Shown: piece after piece, positions 18,514-28,107 of the stretch | Position numbering within the stretch: position 1 is the first letter of the stretch | How the letters are laid out: every line of letters begins with the position of its first letter | From: Pseudarthrobacter sp. PS3-L1 | GTDB taxonomy: Bacteria > Actinomycetota > Actinomycetes > Actinomycetales > Micrococcaceae | DNA: 64,000 bases | Reading direction: 5' to 3' | NCBI RefSeq assembly: GCF_030063285.1 | Contig: NZ_JASISU010000003.1 | Span: 558,001-622,000 of the forward strand | Made by a program: the position numbers and the translations under genes | The notes under the pieces: model-generated | Told to the model about the DNA's origin: nothing | The model's database searches: none | What the model saw: only the letters and a program-made list of their open reading frames with translations

Positions 18514-18840
18514 TTAGGAAAGAACGCCTGCGAATTCCTTTTCAAAGAACTGCTTTGGCTTGGCGCCAATTACGGTGCTCTTCACCTCGCCGCCCTGGAA
18601 CAGGTATACCGCCGGAATTGATGTGATTCCGTACTGTGCCGCGATTCCTGGATTGTCATCAACGTTGACCTTGACGACGTCGATCTTTTCGCTGTATTCG
18701 ATGGAAAGCTCATCGAGTATGGGGCTCAACTTGCGGCAGGGCCCGCACCACTCAGCCCAGAAATCCACAATGACTGGCTTCTCGGAGCCCAATACATCTG
18801 TTGCGAAGCTTGCGTCTGTTATATCTTTTGCGTTGCTCAT
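18514..18840 (-). CDS. trxA: Thioredoxin
   Basis: 108 aa, single thioredoxin fold. The active site WCGPC is at residues 31-35 within VIVDFWAEWCGPCRKLSPILDEL, and the cis-proline loop is GITSIPAVYLFQGGEV. It reduces cytosolic disulfides and is recycled by TrxB. The ATG at 18840 has AAAGAGAG upstream; a further in-frame start 18 bp upstream lacks conservation. It lies 32 bp downstream of trxB on the same strand, and a strong terminator follows. Confidence 0.97.
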   Translation of the reverse strand: MSNAKDITDASFATDVLGSEKPVIVDFWAEWCGPCRKLSPILDELSIEYSEKIDVVKVNVDDNPGIAAQYGITSIPAVYLFQGGEVKSTVIGAKPKQFFEKEFAGVLS

Positions 18841-18872
18841 TGCTGTCTCTCTTTCCAATGAAATGGATAGTT

Positions 18873-19829
18873 CTAGGCGGGAAGATCTGCCAGGTAGTGC
18901 TCTACGTCAATTGCAGCGGCGCAACCCGAACCCGAAGCTGTGATCGCCTGACGGTATGTTGGGTCTATGACGTCGCCAGCAGCAAAGACACCCTTGAGGC
19001 TGGTACGCGAGCTTCGGCCCTGAACGGCAATTGTTCCTTCCGGGGTCAGCTCGAGGACATCCTTGACCAAGTGCGTTCGAGGATCGTTTCCAATGGCGAC
19101 AAAAACGCCCGTGACTGCAAGCTCGGATTCGGTGCCGTCCTGGAGATTCTTTAGCTTCAGACCAGTCACCTTGTCCCCACCAAGAACATCTTCAACACCG
19201 GAATTCCACACGAAGGTGATCTTCTCGTGGGCCAGCGCCCGGTCCGCCATGATCTTTGAAGCACGTAGTGTGTCACGGCGATGGACCACTGTCACTGACT
19301 TGGCAAACTTCGTGAGGAACAAAGCTTCTTCCATTGCGGAGTCTCCCCCACCAATGACAGCTATGTCCTGATTTTTGAAAAAGAAACCATCGCAGGTTGC
19401 GCACCAACTGACACCGTGGCCTGAGAGGCGTTTTTCGTTGGCCAGGCCCAATTCACGGTACGCGGATCCGGTAGAAAGGATGATGGCCCTGGCCCTGAAC
19501 GTTTCCCCGGTGCCAATGGTGACCGTCTTGATATCACCCTCAAGCTCCAAGGACGTGACATCCTCAAACTGGATTTCCGTACCGAAGCGAGCCGCCTGCT
19601 TTTCGAAGTTCTCCATGAGGTCCGGCCCCATGATGCCTTCAGGGAAACCTGGGTAGTTTTCGACATCGGTGGTGTTCATGAGCTCACCACCTGCGGTAAC
19701 GGAGCCTGCGAGAAGCAAAGGATTCAGGTTGGCGCGGGCAGTGTAGACAGCTGCCGTATATCCCGCCGGACCGGACCCAACGATGATGACGTCGCGGACA
19801 TCAGTTGCTGTGCTATCTGTGGTGCTCAC
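18873..19829 (-). CDS. trxB: Thioredoxin-disulfide reductase
   Basis: FAD/NADPH enzyme that reduces thioredoxin. 318 aa from GTG at 19829 (GGAAGAGG 11 nt upstream). FAD motif [24 protein letters not shown] is at the N-terminus, redox centre [10 protein letters not shown] in the middle, and NADPH motif [15 protein letters not shown] next to it. [32 protein letters not shown] is the C-terminal FAD region. Together with trxA it forms a reductase-substrate operon. Confidence 0.97.
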   Translation of the reverse strand: MSTTDSTATDVRDVIIVGSGPAGYTAAVYTARANLNPLLLAGSVTAGGELMNTTDVENYPGFPEGIMGPDLMENFEKQAARFGTEIQFEDVTSLELEGDIKTVTIGTGETFRARAIILSTGSAYRELGLANEKRLSGHGVSWCATCDGFFFKNQDIAVIGGGDSAMEEALFLTKFAKSVTVVHRRDTLRASKIMADRALAHEKITFVWNSGVEDVLGGDKVTGLKLKNLQDGTESELAVTGVFVAIGNDPRTHLVKDVLELTPEGTIAVQGRSSRTSLKGVFAAGDVIDPTYRQAITASGSGCAAAIDVEHYLADLPA

Positions 19830-19934
19830 GAAACAGTTAACCTCTTCCTTTGTGGTGGTTAGCCCGTGAGGGCTTCCATACGGCACAACTGATGCGTAGT
19901 GCCTAATATTCCTGCGGAGCAGGGATCGACTGAC

Positions 19935-21377
19935 CTACTGGACCGTGATTTCAGCCAAGCGAAGCCCGAAGCCATAGCGGGTTTTGGGGACCGCCAGCTT
20001 AGGGAGTGTCTTGATGGAGACGATAACGTACTCTGCTGTTTCTGGTTCTGCTGCGGGCACGGTTAGTTCCGTGCCGGTGAAGCCGCTGTTGCCAAGTTGT
20101 TTGGCGCCGTCCAGGGACGGCTTGCTGTTAGTGAAGATACTGACATTGCCACCGGATGCCCCCAATTGGGTGAGGGTGACGGAAGAAACCCTGGAGGGTT
20201 CCTTCAGCTTTACCACCAGCGGAACCCCCTCTGGAGCCAATCCGCCCCAGTTCTCCGTGGCGAATTCCATGTCAGACCAGTAGCTGGCCGTGTTACCGTC
20301 AAAAGCCTTGGCCAAGTCACCGTCATAGCCTGCAGCGAAGTCGAAAGCGCCCTGCCTCGTCACTGTATCGATGACTGGAGCTACAGCCGGTGGGGCCGTT
20401 GTTTCCGAAGGGGAGGGTGACGGCGCAGTCGTGGAGGGCGGGGCCGGGGCCGGTTCGGTGACCACTGGATCTGCGCTCTGATCGCTGGCTGTCGTGATTG
20501 ACCCGAGGCCGTTGACTGCAAAGACAAGCCCGCCCACCAGGACAACTGCCAGTATGCCGCCGACAAGCCAGCGCATGGACCGTGGTTCACGGGCTTCTTC
20601 GCCATCGCCGTCATCGTCGATGTCGGGAGTATCAGCAGGTTCGGACGCAGCGGCCGGAGTGCCTTTTCGTGCGAGGAGCGGAAACGCTGCAGCAGCCCTG
20701 TTTTTCGATGCTGGCTCCTCGGGTGTCTGATCCTCCCAACTGGGTACGTCGCGTGAACTGTCACTGCGATAATCGTCCTCCGACCACAGGGAGACTTTGG
20801 GCTCCCCAGAAGGTCTTCCAGAGTGAACGGTCTGGGGGGCGGTGGAATCGGACTCATGTGGAGCGTCGGTCCGCGTGGGCGGCTGGACTGGTTCCGCGGC
20901 GGAGCTGGCGGGGTAAGGGTCCACCTGGCTCGAGTACTGGTCGTCATAGGTGATAAATCCGGCGTCGACGCCGTTGTCCTCACCGTACACTTCGGGTTCG
21001 GTAGAGCGGGGCTGGCCAAATATTTCACTGCCCAGCGTGTCCGTGAAGAACGGTTCCACGTAGGGCGGATTGGAGGCTACTACCAGATCAAGAAGATCCG
21101 GGGCCGAGGTGTGATTGGTGATCAGGTAGGTGTGTTCCTCGCTGACTCCCAGATCCAAGACCTGCACGCTGCCTGGACGTTCACCGGTTGCAACTTCGCG
21201 GGCGCTCTGTGCGACCTGGTCGCCATTGCCTGGCCCAGCCACCAGGATGCTGACGGGCCTGTTGAGCACCTGATCCACGCCATCCAATACCAGGTCCTGG
21301 TCGTGGGAGGTCAAAACCGTTGCTGTGACCTTGTAGCGGCCACCAAGTACTGATCCAACATCGATCGGCTGGGACAC
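19935..21377 (-). CDS. Membrane pseudokinase-like protein with extracellular discoidin-like domain
   Basis: 480 aa. Residues 8-100 resemble only the front of a Ser/Thr kinase (LGGRYKVTATV, GVDQVLNRPVSILV); the catalytic Lys, HRD and DFG motifs are absent, so it cannot be an active kinase. A long Pro/Ser/Asp-rich cytosolic linker, one membrane helix at about 268-290, a Pro/Thr stalk, and a C-terminal beta-sandwich (335-480) like F5/8-C or sugar-binding modules follow. In mycobacteria the same parts form the tail of MviN/MurJ; here it is a separate gene next to murJ. GTG at 21377 has a perfect AGGAGG. The role is probably control of lipid II flipping. Confidence 0.8.
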   Translation of the reverse strand: MSQPIDVGSVLGGRYKVTATVLTSHDQDLVLDGVDQVLNRPVSILVAGPGNGDQVAQSAREVATGERPGSVQVLDLGVSEEHTYLITNHTSAPDLLDLVVASNPPYVEPFFTDTLGSEIFGQPRSTEPEVYGEDNGVDAGFITYDDQYSSQVDPYPASSAAEPVQPPTRTDAPHESDSTAPQTVHSGRPSGEPKVSLWSEDDYRSDSSRDVPSWEDQTPEEPASKNRAAAAFPLLARKGTPAAASEPADTPDIDDDGDGEEAREPRSMRWLVGGILAVVLVGGLVFAVNGLGSITTASDQSADPVVTEPAPAPPSTTAPSPSPSETTAPPAVAPVIDTVTRQGAFDFAAGYDGDLAKAFDGNTASYWSDMEFATENWGGLAPEGVPLVVKLKEPSRVSSVTLTQLGASGGNVSIFTNSKPSLDGAKQLGNSGFTGTELTVPAAEPETAEYVIVSIKTLPKLAVPKTRYGFGLRLAEITVQ

Positions 21378-21546
21378 GAGTTCCTCCTAGACTGTCCGGG
21401 GCTGGGAGCGGGCCTGGCCTGTTGTCCAAGATCTGCGCCAGCACGCCATGGAAAGCCGCTGCGCAACTATCCCTTTTTCCTTACCCGATCCTAGCGGATA
21501 CAGGCCTTCGGGGGCCGATGATGGGTGCTGGCTATGAGGATTGTGG

Positions 21547-23679
21547 CTACTTTTCTTGGCCGGTCGTTGAGGGGAAGTCAGGGTTCTGTCCTGCAGGCCC
21601 CTGGTAGGTGTGACGTCCAAAAGGCAGGTTCTCCGGGGGTTGAGTGCGACCTGGAGCGGCGTCCAGGTGTTCTTCTTCTGGCAGGTAGAAACTCGCCGGC
21701 TCTGGTGTGAGCCGGTCTGAATCGGTGTCACGGGAGTCAACAGTGCCAGCGCGGGTGGCGCGGTAGGCAGTGGCATCGAAGGCTCCGGAAATACTGGGAA
21801 TGAGTCCGGTATCAAGAGCTACAGTCTCCATTGTTGCCGTCGAGAAAGGCTGGCGGAGAGGCGCTGGTGGAGCGCCTGAATCCACGGGTGACCGGGGAGG
21901 TTGTGGAGCCGGCCCTTGTTGCCCTCCCCCGTTGCCGTCGTCGTCGGGGCCCTTGCTGAACCGTCCCATCAGGGGACGAAGGAGATCCCGCAGTTCCGTA
22001 ACCCGAAGGACCTTCAGTAGAACCAGGTAGACCACCAGCATGATCGGTCCCACCACCACAAGGGTGACAACTGCTGCTGGCCTGGAGCTCCAAGCGAACC
22101 CGTCGCCGCTGTAGCTTCCGAGCAGGCCCAACGCGCCAGCGCCGACAACTGCGGACCCGAGGGCTGCGTAGCCCATGCGGATATACGAAGAGGCAATTCG
22201 CGGCCCATCCAGGTGTCCGAGCATTCGACGCAGGAAGAAGGCGCTGATCACAACGGAGAGGATGTTTCCGGCGGTGTAGAGGCCCGCGATGGCGTAGATG
22301 ATGGTGCCAACGGGCAGGAACTGGATGACAAAGGCGCCAACCACGTTAAGGCCGGCCAGGAACAGTTGGATATAAAAAGGTGTTCTGGCGTCTTCGTTCG
22401 CGTAGAACACCCGGCTCATCATGAAGTTGGCGCTCATAAAGGGGGTACTCAGGGCAAGGATGGTCAATGTCTGGGCCAACATGACACCGTCCTGGGTACT
22501 GCCGCCCGAGAAGAACATGCCCAGCGGACCGGCAAGGGCAAAGAGGGCCAACGCGCCAAAAACGGTAGCTACTGCCATGGTCCGCAGACCGTGCGACAGG
22601 GCACCGCGGAGGGCTGGCGTATTTCCGTCCTGGGAAGCGCGTGTCATCCGGTTGAAGAGCACAGTTGCCAGTGACAGCGCAATAATCGAGTGCGGCAGCA
22701 GGTACAACTGACTGGCGACCTCCAGGATCGCGTTGCCAGGCAGCCGGTCAGCGCCTGGTGCCCCCTCCGCCTGGAGGCGAAGCCGTTCTGCTCCGGGAAT
22801 GGTGGCAATGCGCATCACGTACAGGAATGCCAACTGTCCGACGACGGCGGTCAGGAGCGTCCACACCCCTAGTTTTGCTGCCTGGCCAAGTCCCACGCCG
22901 CGCCAACCGAAGCGCGGCCGCAGCCCGAGTTTCAGCCGGAAAACCGGGATGAGGAGAATGGCGGTCTGGGCCACGACACCAATCGTCGAGAAACCAGCGA
23001 CCAGGAAGGTCTGGGTGGACCCCCAGTTGTCCAGCGTGTGGGAATTGATGTTGTTTGCGCCGAAAATAACGATGAACATGCCCAGTCCGCCAATGGCTAC
23101 CAGGTTGTTCAGAATGGGGGCCCACATTGCGGGACCAAAGGCGCCGTTTGCGTTAAGAACCTGCGTTAGCAACGCATACAGGCCGTAAAAGAAGATTTGG
23201 GGCAGGCACCAGAAAGCGAAAGTGACAGCGAGGGCCTTTTGCTGCGGCGAGTAACCCTGGGTGGTCAGGTCTATGACCACAGGAGCCAGCGCTGTCACCA
23301 GCGCTGTCAGGCTCAGCAGCACCAGCACGGCGAGGGTCAGGAGGCGGCTGATGTAATCGGCGCCGCGATCCGGAGCCTTACTGGCCTTGATGATCTGTGG
23401 CACCAGAACAGCATTGAACACACCGCCGGCCACCAGTAGGAAGATCAGGTTTGGCAGGTTGTTGGCGTTGATGAAGGTGTCATTAACCGTCGAACCCAGT
23501 CCAAGGGCGGCACCAAGCATCCACGTCTTTCCAAAGCCCAGCAGACGTGACACTAGGGTGCCAGCGGCCATGATGGCACTGGAGCGGGTCTCCCCAGCCT
23601 GGGAGCCCGATGAATCAGTGGGGGCCGCTGCTGGGAGACCTGCACTGCCGGGTTTCTGGGAGGATACGTTGCTAGACAT
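21547..23679 (-). CDS. murJ: Lipid II flippase MurJ
   Basis: 710 aa from ATG at 23679. MurJ/MviN MOP-superfamily core of about 14 membrane helices: SAIMAAGTLVSRLLGFGKTWMLGAALG is the family start, with NLIFLLVAGGVFNAVLVPQI and VLNANGAFGPAMWAPILNNL. It flips lipid-linked peptidoglycan precursor across the membrane. Unusually, about 155 residues follow the last helix: a basic, Pro-rich and then Thr/Asp-rich cytosolic tail lacking a kinase-like fold. The pseudokinase gene follows 169 bp downstream, so the two probably work together. Confidence 0.94.
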   Translation of the reverse strand: MSSNVSSQKPGSAGLPAAAPTDSSGSQAGETRSSAIMAAGTLVSRLLGFGKTWMLGAALGLGSTVNDTFINANNLPNLIFLLVAGGVFNAVLVPQIIKASKAPDRGADYISRLLTLAVLVLLSLTALVTALAPVVIDLTTQGYSPQQKALAVTFAFWCLPQIFFYGLYALLTQVLNANGAFGPAMWAPILNNLVAIGGLGMFIVIFGANNINSHTLDNWGSTQTFLVAGFSTIGVVAQTAILLIPVFRLKLGLRPRFGWRGVGLGQAAKLGVWTLLTAVVGQLAFLYVMRIATIPGAERLRLQAEGAPGADRLPGNAILEVASQLYLLPHSIIALSLATVLFNRMTRASQDGNTPALRGALSHGLRTMAVATVFGALALFALAGPLGMFFSGGSTQDGVMLAQTLTILALSTPFMSANFMMSRVFYANEDARTPFYIQLFLAGLNVVGAFVIQFLPVGTIIYAIAGLYTAGNILSVVISAFFLRRMLGHLDGPRIASSYIRMGYAALGSAVVGAGALGLLGSYSGDGFAWSSRPAAVVTLVVVGPIMLVVYLVLLKVLRVTELRDLLRPLMGRFSKGPDDDGNGGGQQGPAPQPPRSPVDSGAPPAPLRQPFSTATMETVALDTGLIPSISGAFDATAYRATRAGTVDSRDTDSDRLTPEPASFYLPEEEHLDAAPGRTQPPENLPFGRHTYQGPAGQNPDFPSTTGQEK

Positions 23680-23759
23680 CCGCTTTATCGTCTCACCCGG
23701 AGACCCCTCGGGTTGAAAAGCCCACACATTTCCGGCAAATTGAGTTCCCGAGAAGAGCT

Positions 23760-24308
23760 TTACTTATGGTCTGGCAGGACTTCCCGGGCAAGGTCCGCGA
23801 TCCGGCGTTCATTCGGGAACGACAGTTTCCGGGCAAGTTCGGCCAGCGGAACCCACGCGACGTCGACCGCTTCGTGGTCGGGGTCATTCTCGATGGTGAG
23901 CACCCCACCCGTGGCTCGAAGGAGGTAGTGGTGCACTGTCTTGTGGACGCGGTGCCCACTGACGGTGAACCAGTAGTCGATGCTGCCAAGGGGAGCAAGA
24001 ATACGTCCCTCAATCCCTGTTTCTTCAGCGATCTCGCGGACCGCTGCCTCCTCATTGTTCTCAACGCCCTCGGGGTGGCCTTTCGGAAGGCACCATTCCA
24101 ACCGTCCGCCCCTGTTAAGGCGGGCAATAATCGCGACGCGAAGTTCGGCGTCGGACGTATCGATGACAACGCCACCGGCGGAGACTTCCTCCACTGTTGG
24201 GAGCTGTACCGAGGCGTGCGGCTGGGCAGGCGCAACGTGGGCACCGATTGCCGATGGCAACGGTGCGTTTGTCCTCCTGCCGGGAGCGCTCGGTACGGGT
24301 TGGGCCAT
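23760..24308 (-). CDS. NUDIX hydrolase
   Basis: 182 aa. The Nudix box GHPEGVENNEEAAVREIAEETGI matches Gx5Ex7REUxEExGU and binds the metal and diphosphate of a nucleoside-diphosphate-X substrate. The sequence before it (EVSAGGVVIDT...LEWCLPKG) is typical of MutT/Ap4A-like members; the first about 40 residues are a disordered Pro/Ala leader. The substrate cannot be named. ATG at 24308 is chosen; an in-frame GTG at 24317 adds three residues. It sits upstream of murJ and divergent from cca, the place of mutT4 in mycobacteria. Confidence 0.9.
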   Translation of the reverse strand: MAQPVPSAPGRRTNAPLPSAIGAHVAPAQPHASVQLPTVEEVSAGGVVIDTSDAELRVAIIARLNRGGRLEWCLPKGHPEGVENNEEAAVREIAEETGIEGRILAPLGSIDYWFTVSGHRVHKTVHHYLLRATGGVLTIENDPDHEAVDVAWVPLAELARKLSFPNERRIADLAREVLPDHK

Positions 24309-24479
24309 GAGGTCCACTCTAACGACTCTTGCCCGTTGGTGATGACCGAATCGTGTCCTCCAGGACGACTAAGGGAAGACAAAAGGTGACGGAGCGAACT
24401 CGGATTACGCCCAAACTGGCACATCCCGGGGCAGGTCCTGGCTTCCCAATGCCGTTCTTTCTGCCAAGCTTAAGGAACT

Positions 24480-25964
24480 ATGGCGCACGCACATCAGGGA
24501 TCCGGCTCCCCAACAGTTGAATTCGCAGTGGACCCCGTTGTCCTGGAACTCGGGCAACGCTTTGTTGCTGCCGGGTATGAGTTGTCGCTGGTGGGCGGTC
24601 CCGTCCGGGACCTCTTTTTGGGGCGGCAGTCGCCAGACCTTGATTTCACCACAAACGCCACGCCGGACCAGACCGTCACCATCATCAAAAAATGGGCTGA
24701 CAACTTTTGGGAAATCGGCAAGGCCTTCGGGACCATTGGAATGCGTAAGGCAGGATTCCAGATTGAGGTAACCACTTACCGCGCTGAGGCTTACGACCCT
24801 GAATCACGCAAGCCCGTGGTGGCTTTCGGGTCATCACTGATTGATGACCTGCAGCGACGGGACTTCACCATCAACGCGATGGCGCTGCGCCTCCCCAGCC
24901 TTGAACTGGTGGACCCTTTTGGCGGTGTGAGGGACCTGCATGACCTCCGCCTCGCTACGCCCGGGTCACCGGAGGACTCGTTCTCCGATGATCCCCTGCG
25001 CATGATGCGTGCTGCCCGTTTCGCCTCAGCATTGGGTGTCACTGTCCGGGACGATGTCCTTGCAGCTATGACGTCCATGGCGGATCGGATCAGCATCATC
25101 TCCGCAGAACGTGTCCGTGACGAGCTCGTGAAGCTGATCTGCGGCGCCCATCCCCGTCACGGGATCAACCTGCTGGTGGATACAGGAATCGCGGACCATG
25201 TCCTTCCGGAAGTTTCGGCCCTTCGGCTTGAATCTGACGAACACCACCGCCACAAGGATGTCTACCAGCATTCCCTGCAGGTAGTTGAACAGGCGGCGGC
25301 GCTTGAATCTGGACCAGAAGGTGCCGTTCCGGGCCCGGATTTTGTGCTGCGGTTTGCGGCATTGATGCACGACGTCGGCAAGCCGGCTACGCGGCGCTTC
25401 GAACCAGGCGGCGCGGTCAGCTTTCGCCACCATGACATGGTGGGTGCCAAACTCACCGCAAAACGCATGAAGGCCTTGCGCTTTGACAATGACACCACCA
25501 AGGCTGTTGCGAGGCTCGTGGAGCTGCACATGCGCTTTTACGGGTATGGGGAGGCCGGTTGGAGTGATTCGGCCGTGCGTCGTTACGTCACGGACGCAGG
25601 CCCGCTCCTGCACCGCCTGCACCGCCTGACGCGTTCTGACGTCACCACCCGAAACCAGAAGAAGGCAGACAGGCTTTCCTTTGCCTATGACGATCTGGAG
25701 TCCCGTATTGCCGACATCCAAGAACGCGAGTCCCTCGAAGCCGTCAGACCAGACCTCGACGGGGCGCGGATCATGGAATTACTCAAACTGAAGCCAGGCC
25801 CAGTGGTGGGCCGGGCCTATCGATTCCTCCTTGAGGAAAGAATGGAACACGGCCCCCTTGACCTCGGGGACGCAGAAAATAAGCTTCATGCTTGGTGGGC
25901 CGAACAGCCAGAGGCAGCCACCCCAGCCGAAACCGACGTTGAGCCCCCCAAGGAGACAAAGTGA
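24480..25964 (+). CDS. cca: CCA tRNA nucleotidyltransferase (HD-domain class II)
   Basis: 494 aa. It adds or repairs the 3' CCA of tRNA. Class II nucleotidyltransferase motif LVGGPVRDLFLGRQSPDLDFTT has GG at 39-40 and the metal-binding DLD at 53-55. RRDFTINAMAL and DDPLRMMRAARFASALG follow, then an HD domain with LMHDVGKP at 296-302. A C-terminal helical tail ends in a Pro/Glu run. RBS AAGGA is 4 nt before the ATG. A poly(A) polymerase role is possible in this family but unlikely. The stop overlaps the next GTG by 4 bp. Confidence 0.93.
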   Translation: MAHAHQGSGSPTVEFAVDPVVLELGQRFVAAGYELSLVGGPVRDLFLGRQSPDLDFTTNATPDQTVTIIKKWADNFWEIGKAFGTIGMRKAGFQIEVTTYRAEAYDPESRKPVVAFGSSLIDDLQRRDFTINAMALRLPSLELVDPFGGVRDLHDLRLATPGSPEDSFSDDPLRMMRAARFASALGVTVRDDVLAAMTSMADRISIISAERVRDELVKLICGAHPRHGINLLVDTGIADHVLPEVSALRLESDEHHRHKDVYQHSLQVVEQAAALESGPEGAVPGPDFVLRFAALMHDVGKPATRRFEPGGAVSFRHHDMVGAKLTAKRMKALRFDNDTTKAVARLVELHMRFYGYGEAGWSDSAVRRYVTDAGPLLHRLHRLTRSDVTTRNQKKADRLSFAYDDLESRIADIQERESLEAVRPDLDGARIMELLKLKPGPVVGRAYRFLLEERMEHGPLDLGDAENKLHAWWAEQPEAATPAETDVEPPKETK

Positions 25965-26545
25965 GCCCTTCAAACACTGCCGCACGTCCGCAGTTATGGA
26001 TCCTGCGCCATGGAGAGACCGAATGGTCCAAAAGCGGGCAGTACACCGGCCTGACGGATATTCCACTAACCGTGGAAGGAGAACGGCAGGCAGTCGATGC
26101 GCGCAAAGTCCTGGAAGGGATCGATTTTGACCTGATTTTGACCTCGCCGCTCCGACGTGCGCGCCGGACCGCCGAGCTGGCTGGTTTTCCCGAAGCTGAG
26201 CTGGAGCCGCAAGCCGTGGAGTGGGATTACGGCGACTATGAGGGCATAAGTTCGGACCTGATCCGCAAGGACAACCCGGACTACCTCATCTGGAATGATG
26301 GCGTGCCCAACGGTGAGTCCCTTGCGCAGGTGGCCGCCCGTGCGGACCGGATAGTTGAGCGCGTCCTCGAGTCGAAACTGGATAATGTCCTGGTGGTTGC
26401 CCATGGCCACTTTTCTCGAATCCTGACGGCCCGCTGGCTCGGATTGGCACCGGACGAAGGAAGGCACTTTGTGCTCGGCACCGCAAAGGTCTGCACCCTG
26501 GGCTGGGACAAGAAGACGCCAGCCATTGTCCGGTGGGGAATCTGA
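25961..26545 (+). CDS. Histidine phosphatase family protein
   Basis: 194 aa, phosphoglycerate-mutase-like fold. The phosphohistidine motif LRHGETEWSKSGQYTGLTDIPLT is at the N-terminus, TSPLRRARRTAELAGF follows, EWDYGDYEG carries the acid, and the second catalytic histidine is in VVAHGHFSRIL. Members are broad phosphatases; the substrate is unknown. The GTG at 25961 has AAGGAGACAAA upstream and overlaps the cca stop by 4 bp, so expression is coupled to cca. Confidence 0.9.
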   Translation: MSPSNTAARPQLWILRHGETEWSKSGQYTGLTDIPLTVEGERQAVDARKVLEGIDFDLILTSPLRRARRTAELAGFPEAELEPQAVEWDYGDYEGISSDLIRKDNPDYLIWNDGVPNGESLAQVAARADRIVERVLESKLDNVLVVAHGHFSRILTARWLGLAPDEGRHFVLGTAKVCTLGWDKKTPAIVRWGI

Positions 26546-26577
26546 TCTGCATCCACTGACCGTCGTCGCCTGGCGGT

Positions 26578-28107
26578 ATGCTCAGGATCATGCCGGAGAT
26601 CCCACCGCACCCGCCGCAGCGTCCGCTGCGGCTTGTTGTGCCGAGCGGGAGCGATTCCCTGCTGCGTCACTTCACCGAAGTCCTAGGCGGTCCGCTCGGA
26701 AAACGCACAGCTCCGGGGATTGTGGCACCGCACATTTTCACTGTGGAACGCGTCTTGATACTTCTTACGGTCGGAGCGGCGCTGCTTAGTATTGCGGTGA
26801 AGCAGTACTGCCGGACCAACGGCTGGGAGAGCCCGGCGCAGTTCTATTCGACGTGCTATTCCGATTTTCCCGAACTTTTCCGCAACCGTGGCATTGGCGA
26901 CGGTACGTTGCCGATCTTCACTGCCGGGGCGTCCCTTGAGTACCCTGTGCTGATAGGTTTTCTGGCTGCCCTCACGGCGCTGTTGACCCCCGGCGAGGGC
27001 TACAGTGCAGCCCGCAGCCTGGCGTATTTCGATATCAACGCAACATTGATTGCCGCCGTCTGGATTGTCACGGTGATAGCCACTGCGAGGATGGCAGGCA
27101 GGCGGCCATGGGATGCCGCCATGGTGGCCCTTGCGCCGGGGATTGTCTTGGCGGGGGTCATCAATTGGGACATGTGGGCTGCCGGACTCCTGGCCATGGG
27201 CATGCTGTTTTTTGCTAGGAACCGCCTGGTGCCGGCAGGTATCCTGATTGGTCTTGCGGTGGCCACCAAGCTCTATCCAGTGATTTTCTTGGGAGCTATC
27301 TTTCTCTTGGGTCTGCGGACCGGCAGATGGCGTCCGTTCATTGTGACGACCGCTGCTGCGGCAGCAACCTGGGGTGCAGTCAACCTTCCAGTTGCCTTGT
27401 TGAACCCGGCGGCGTGGGAATCATTTGGCCAATTCTCTGTTGGCCGGGAAGCCGGGTATGGTTCCGCGTGGTTTGCCTACAATCTGGTAGCCGGCCAGAC
27501 GGGGAGTTCGGTCCTTGAACCACGGACCATCAACCTGCTTTTCGCGGGCCTTTTTGTTCTTAGTTGCCTCGGAATAGCCGCTGTTGCAGTGACAGCAGAA
27601 CGCCGGCCACGGCTGGCCCAGCTTCTCTTCCTGGGAGTGGCCGCTTTTATCCTGTGCAACAAGGTCTACTCGCCACAATTTGTTGTCTGGTTGATCCCGC
27701 TCATTGCGCTGGCCCGTCCACGGTGGCGGGATTACCTTGTCTGGCAGGGGGCAGAAGTCCTGCACTGGGCGGCAACCTGGATGTACCTCGGACGGATCAC
27801 CAGCAACGGCCCCTCGCAGCACAACATTGATACGCCGTATTACGTCCTGGCAGTAATCCTACATATGCTCGCCACGGCATATCTTATGGCAAGGGTGATC
27901 TGGGACATTTATCAGCCTGCAATGGACCCCGTCCGTCGCCAGGGGATGGACGATCCCCAAGGCGGTCCTTTTCGCGAAGCCCCAGACGCACGCTACTTTC
28001 CACTGCGCCGCGGAGGTGGAGCAACCTCGTACGATGGCATGCACGCCCTTCTTGATAAATCGGCGACGGAACCACGTGATCAACGCGCGAAAGGGAATCA
28101 TGCCTGA
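26578..28107 (+). CDS. GT87-like polytopic glycosyltransferase
   Basis: 509 aa membrane protein with about 10 predicted helices between residues 57 and 445. Features fit the DUF2029/GT87 mannosyltransferase family: an early loop with SLEYPVLIGFLAALTAL, a conserved NWDMWAAGLLAMGMLFFARNR and AVATKLYPVIFLGAIFLLG, and later NKVYSPQFVVWLIPLIAL. Such enzymes use polyprenyl-phosphate mannose on the outer face to build lipomannan-type glycolipids; donor and acceptor here are unknown. The start may be ATG 26578 or 26590. Its 3' end overlaps the next gene by 8 bp. Confidence 0.8.
   Translation: MLRIMPEIPPHPPQRPLRLVVPSGSDSLLRHFTEVLGGPLGKRTAPGIVAPHIFTVERVLILLTVGAALLSIAVKQYCRTNGWESPAQFYSTCYSDFPELFRNRGIGDGTLPIFTAGASLEYPVLIGFLAALTALLTPGEGYSAARSLAYFDINATLIAAVWIVTVIATARMAGRRPWDAAMVALAPGIVLAGVINWDMWAAGLLAMGMLFFARNRLVPAGILIGLAVATKLYPVIFLGAIFLLGLRTGRWRPFIVTTAAAAATWGAVNLPVALLNPAAWESFGQFSVGREAGYGSAWFAYNLVAGQTGSSVLEPRTINLLFAGLFVLSCLGIAAVAVTAERRPRLAQLLFLGVAAFILCNKVYSPQFVVWLIPLIALARPRWRDYLVWQGAEVLHWAATWMYLGRITSNGPSQHNIDTPYYVLAVILHMLATAYLMARVIWDIYQPAMDPVRRQGMDDPQGGPFREAPDARYFPLRRGGGATSYDGMHALLDKSATEPRDQRAKGNHA

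Noticed and set aside
19935..21377. Active Ser/Thr protein kinase for the protein beside murJ
   Set aside because: Only the front of the fold is visible; the catalytic Lys, HRD and DFG motifs are missing.
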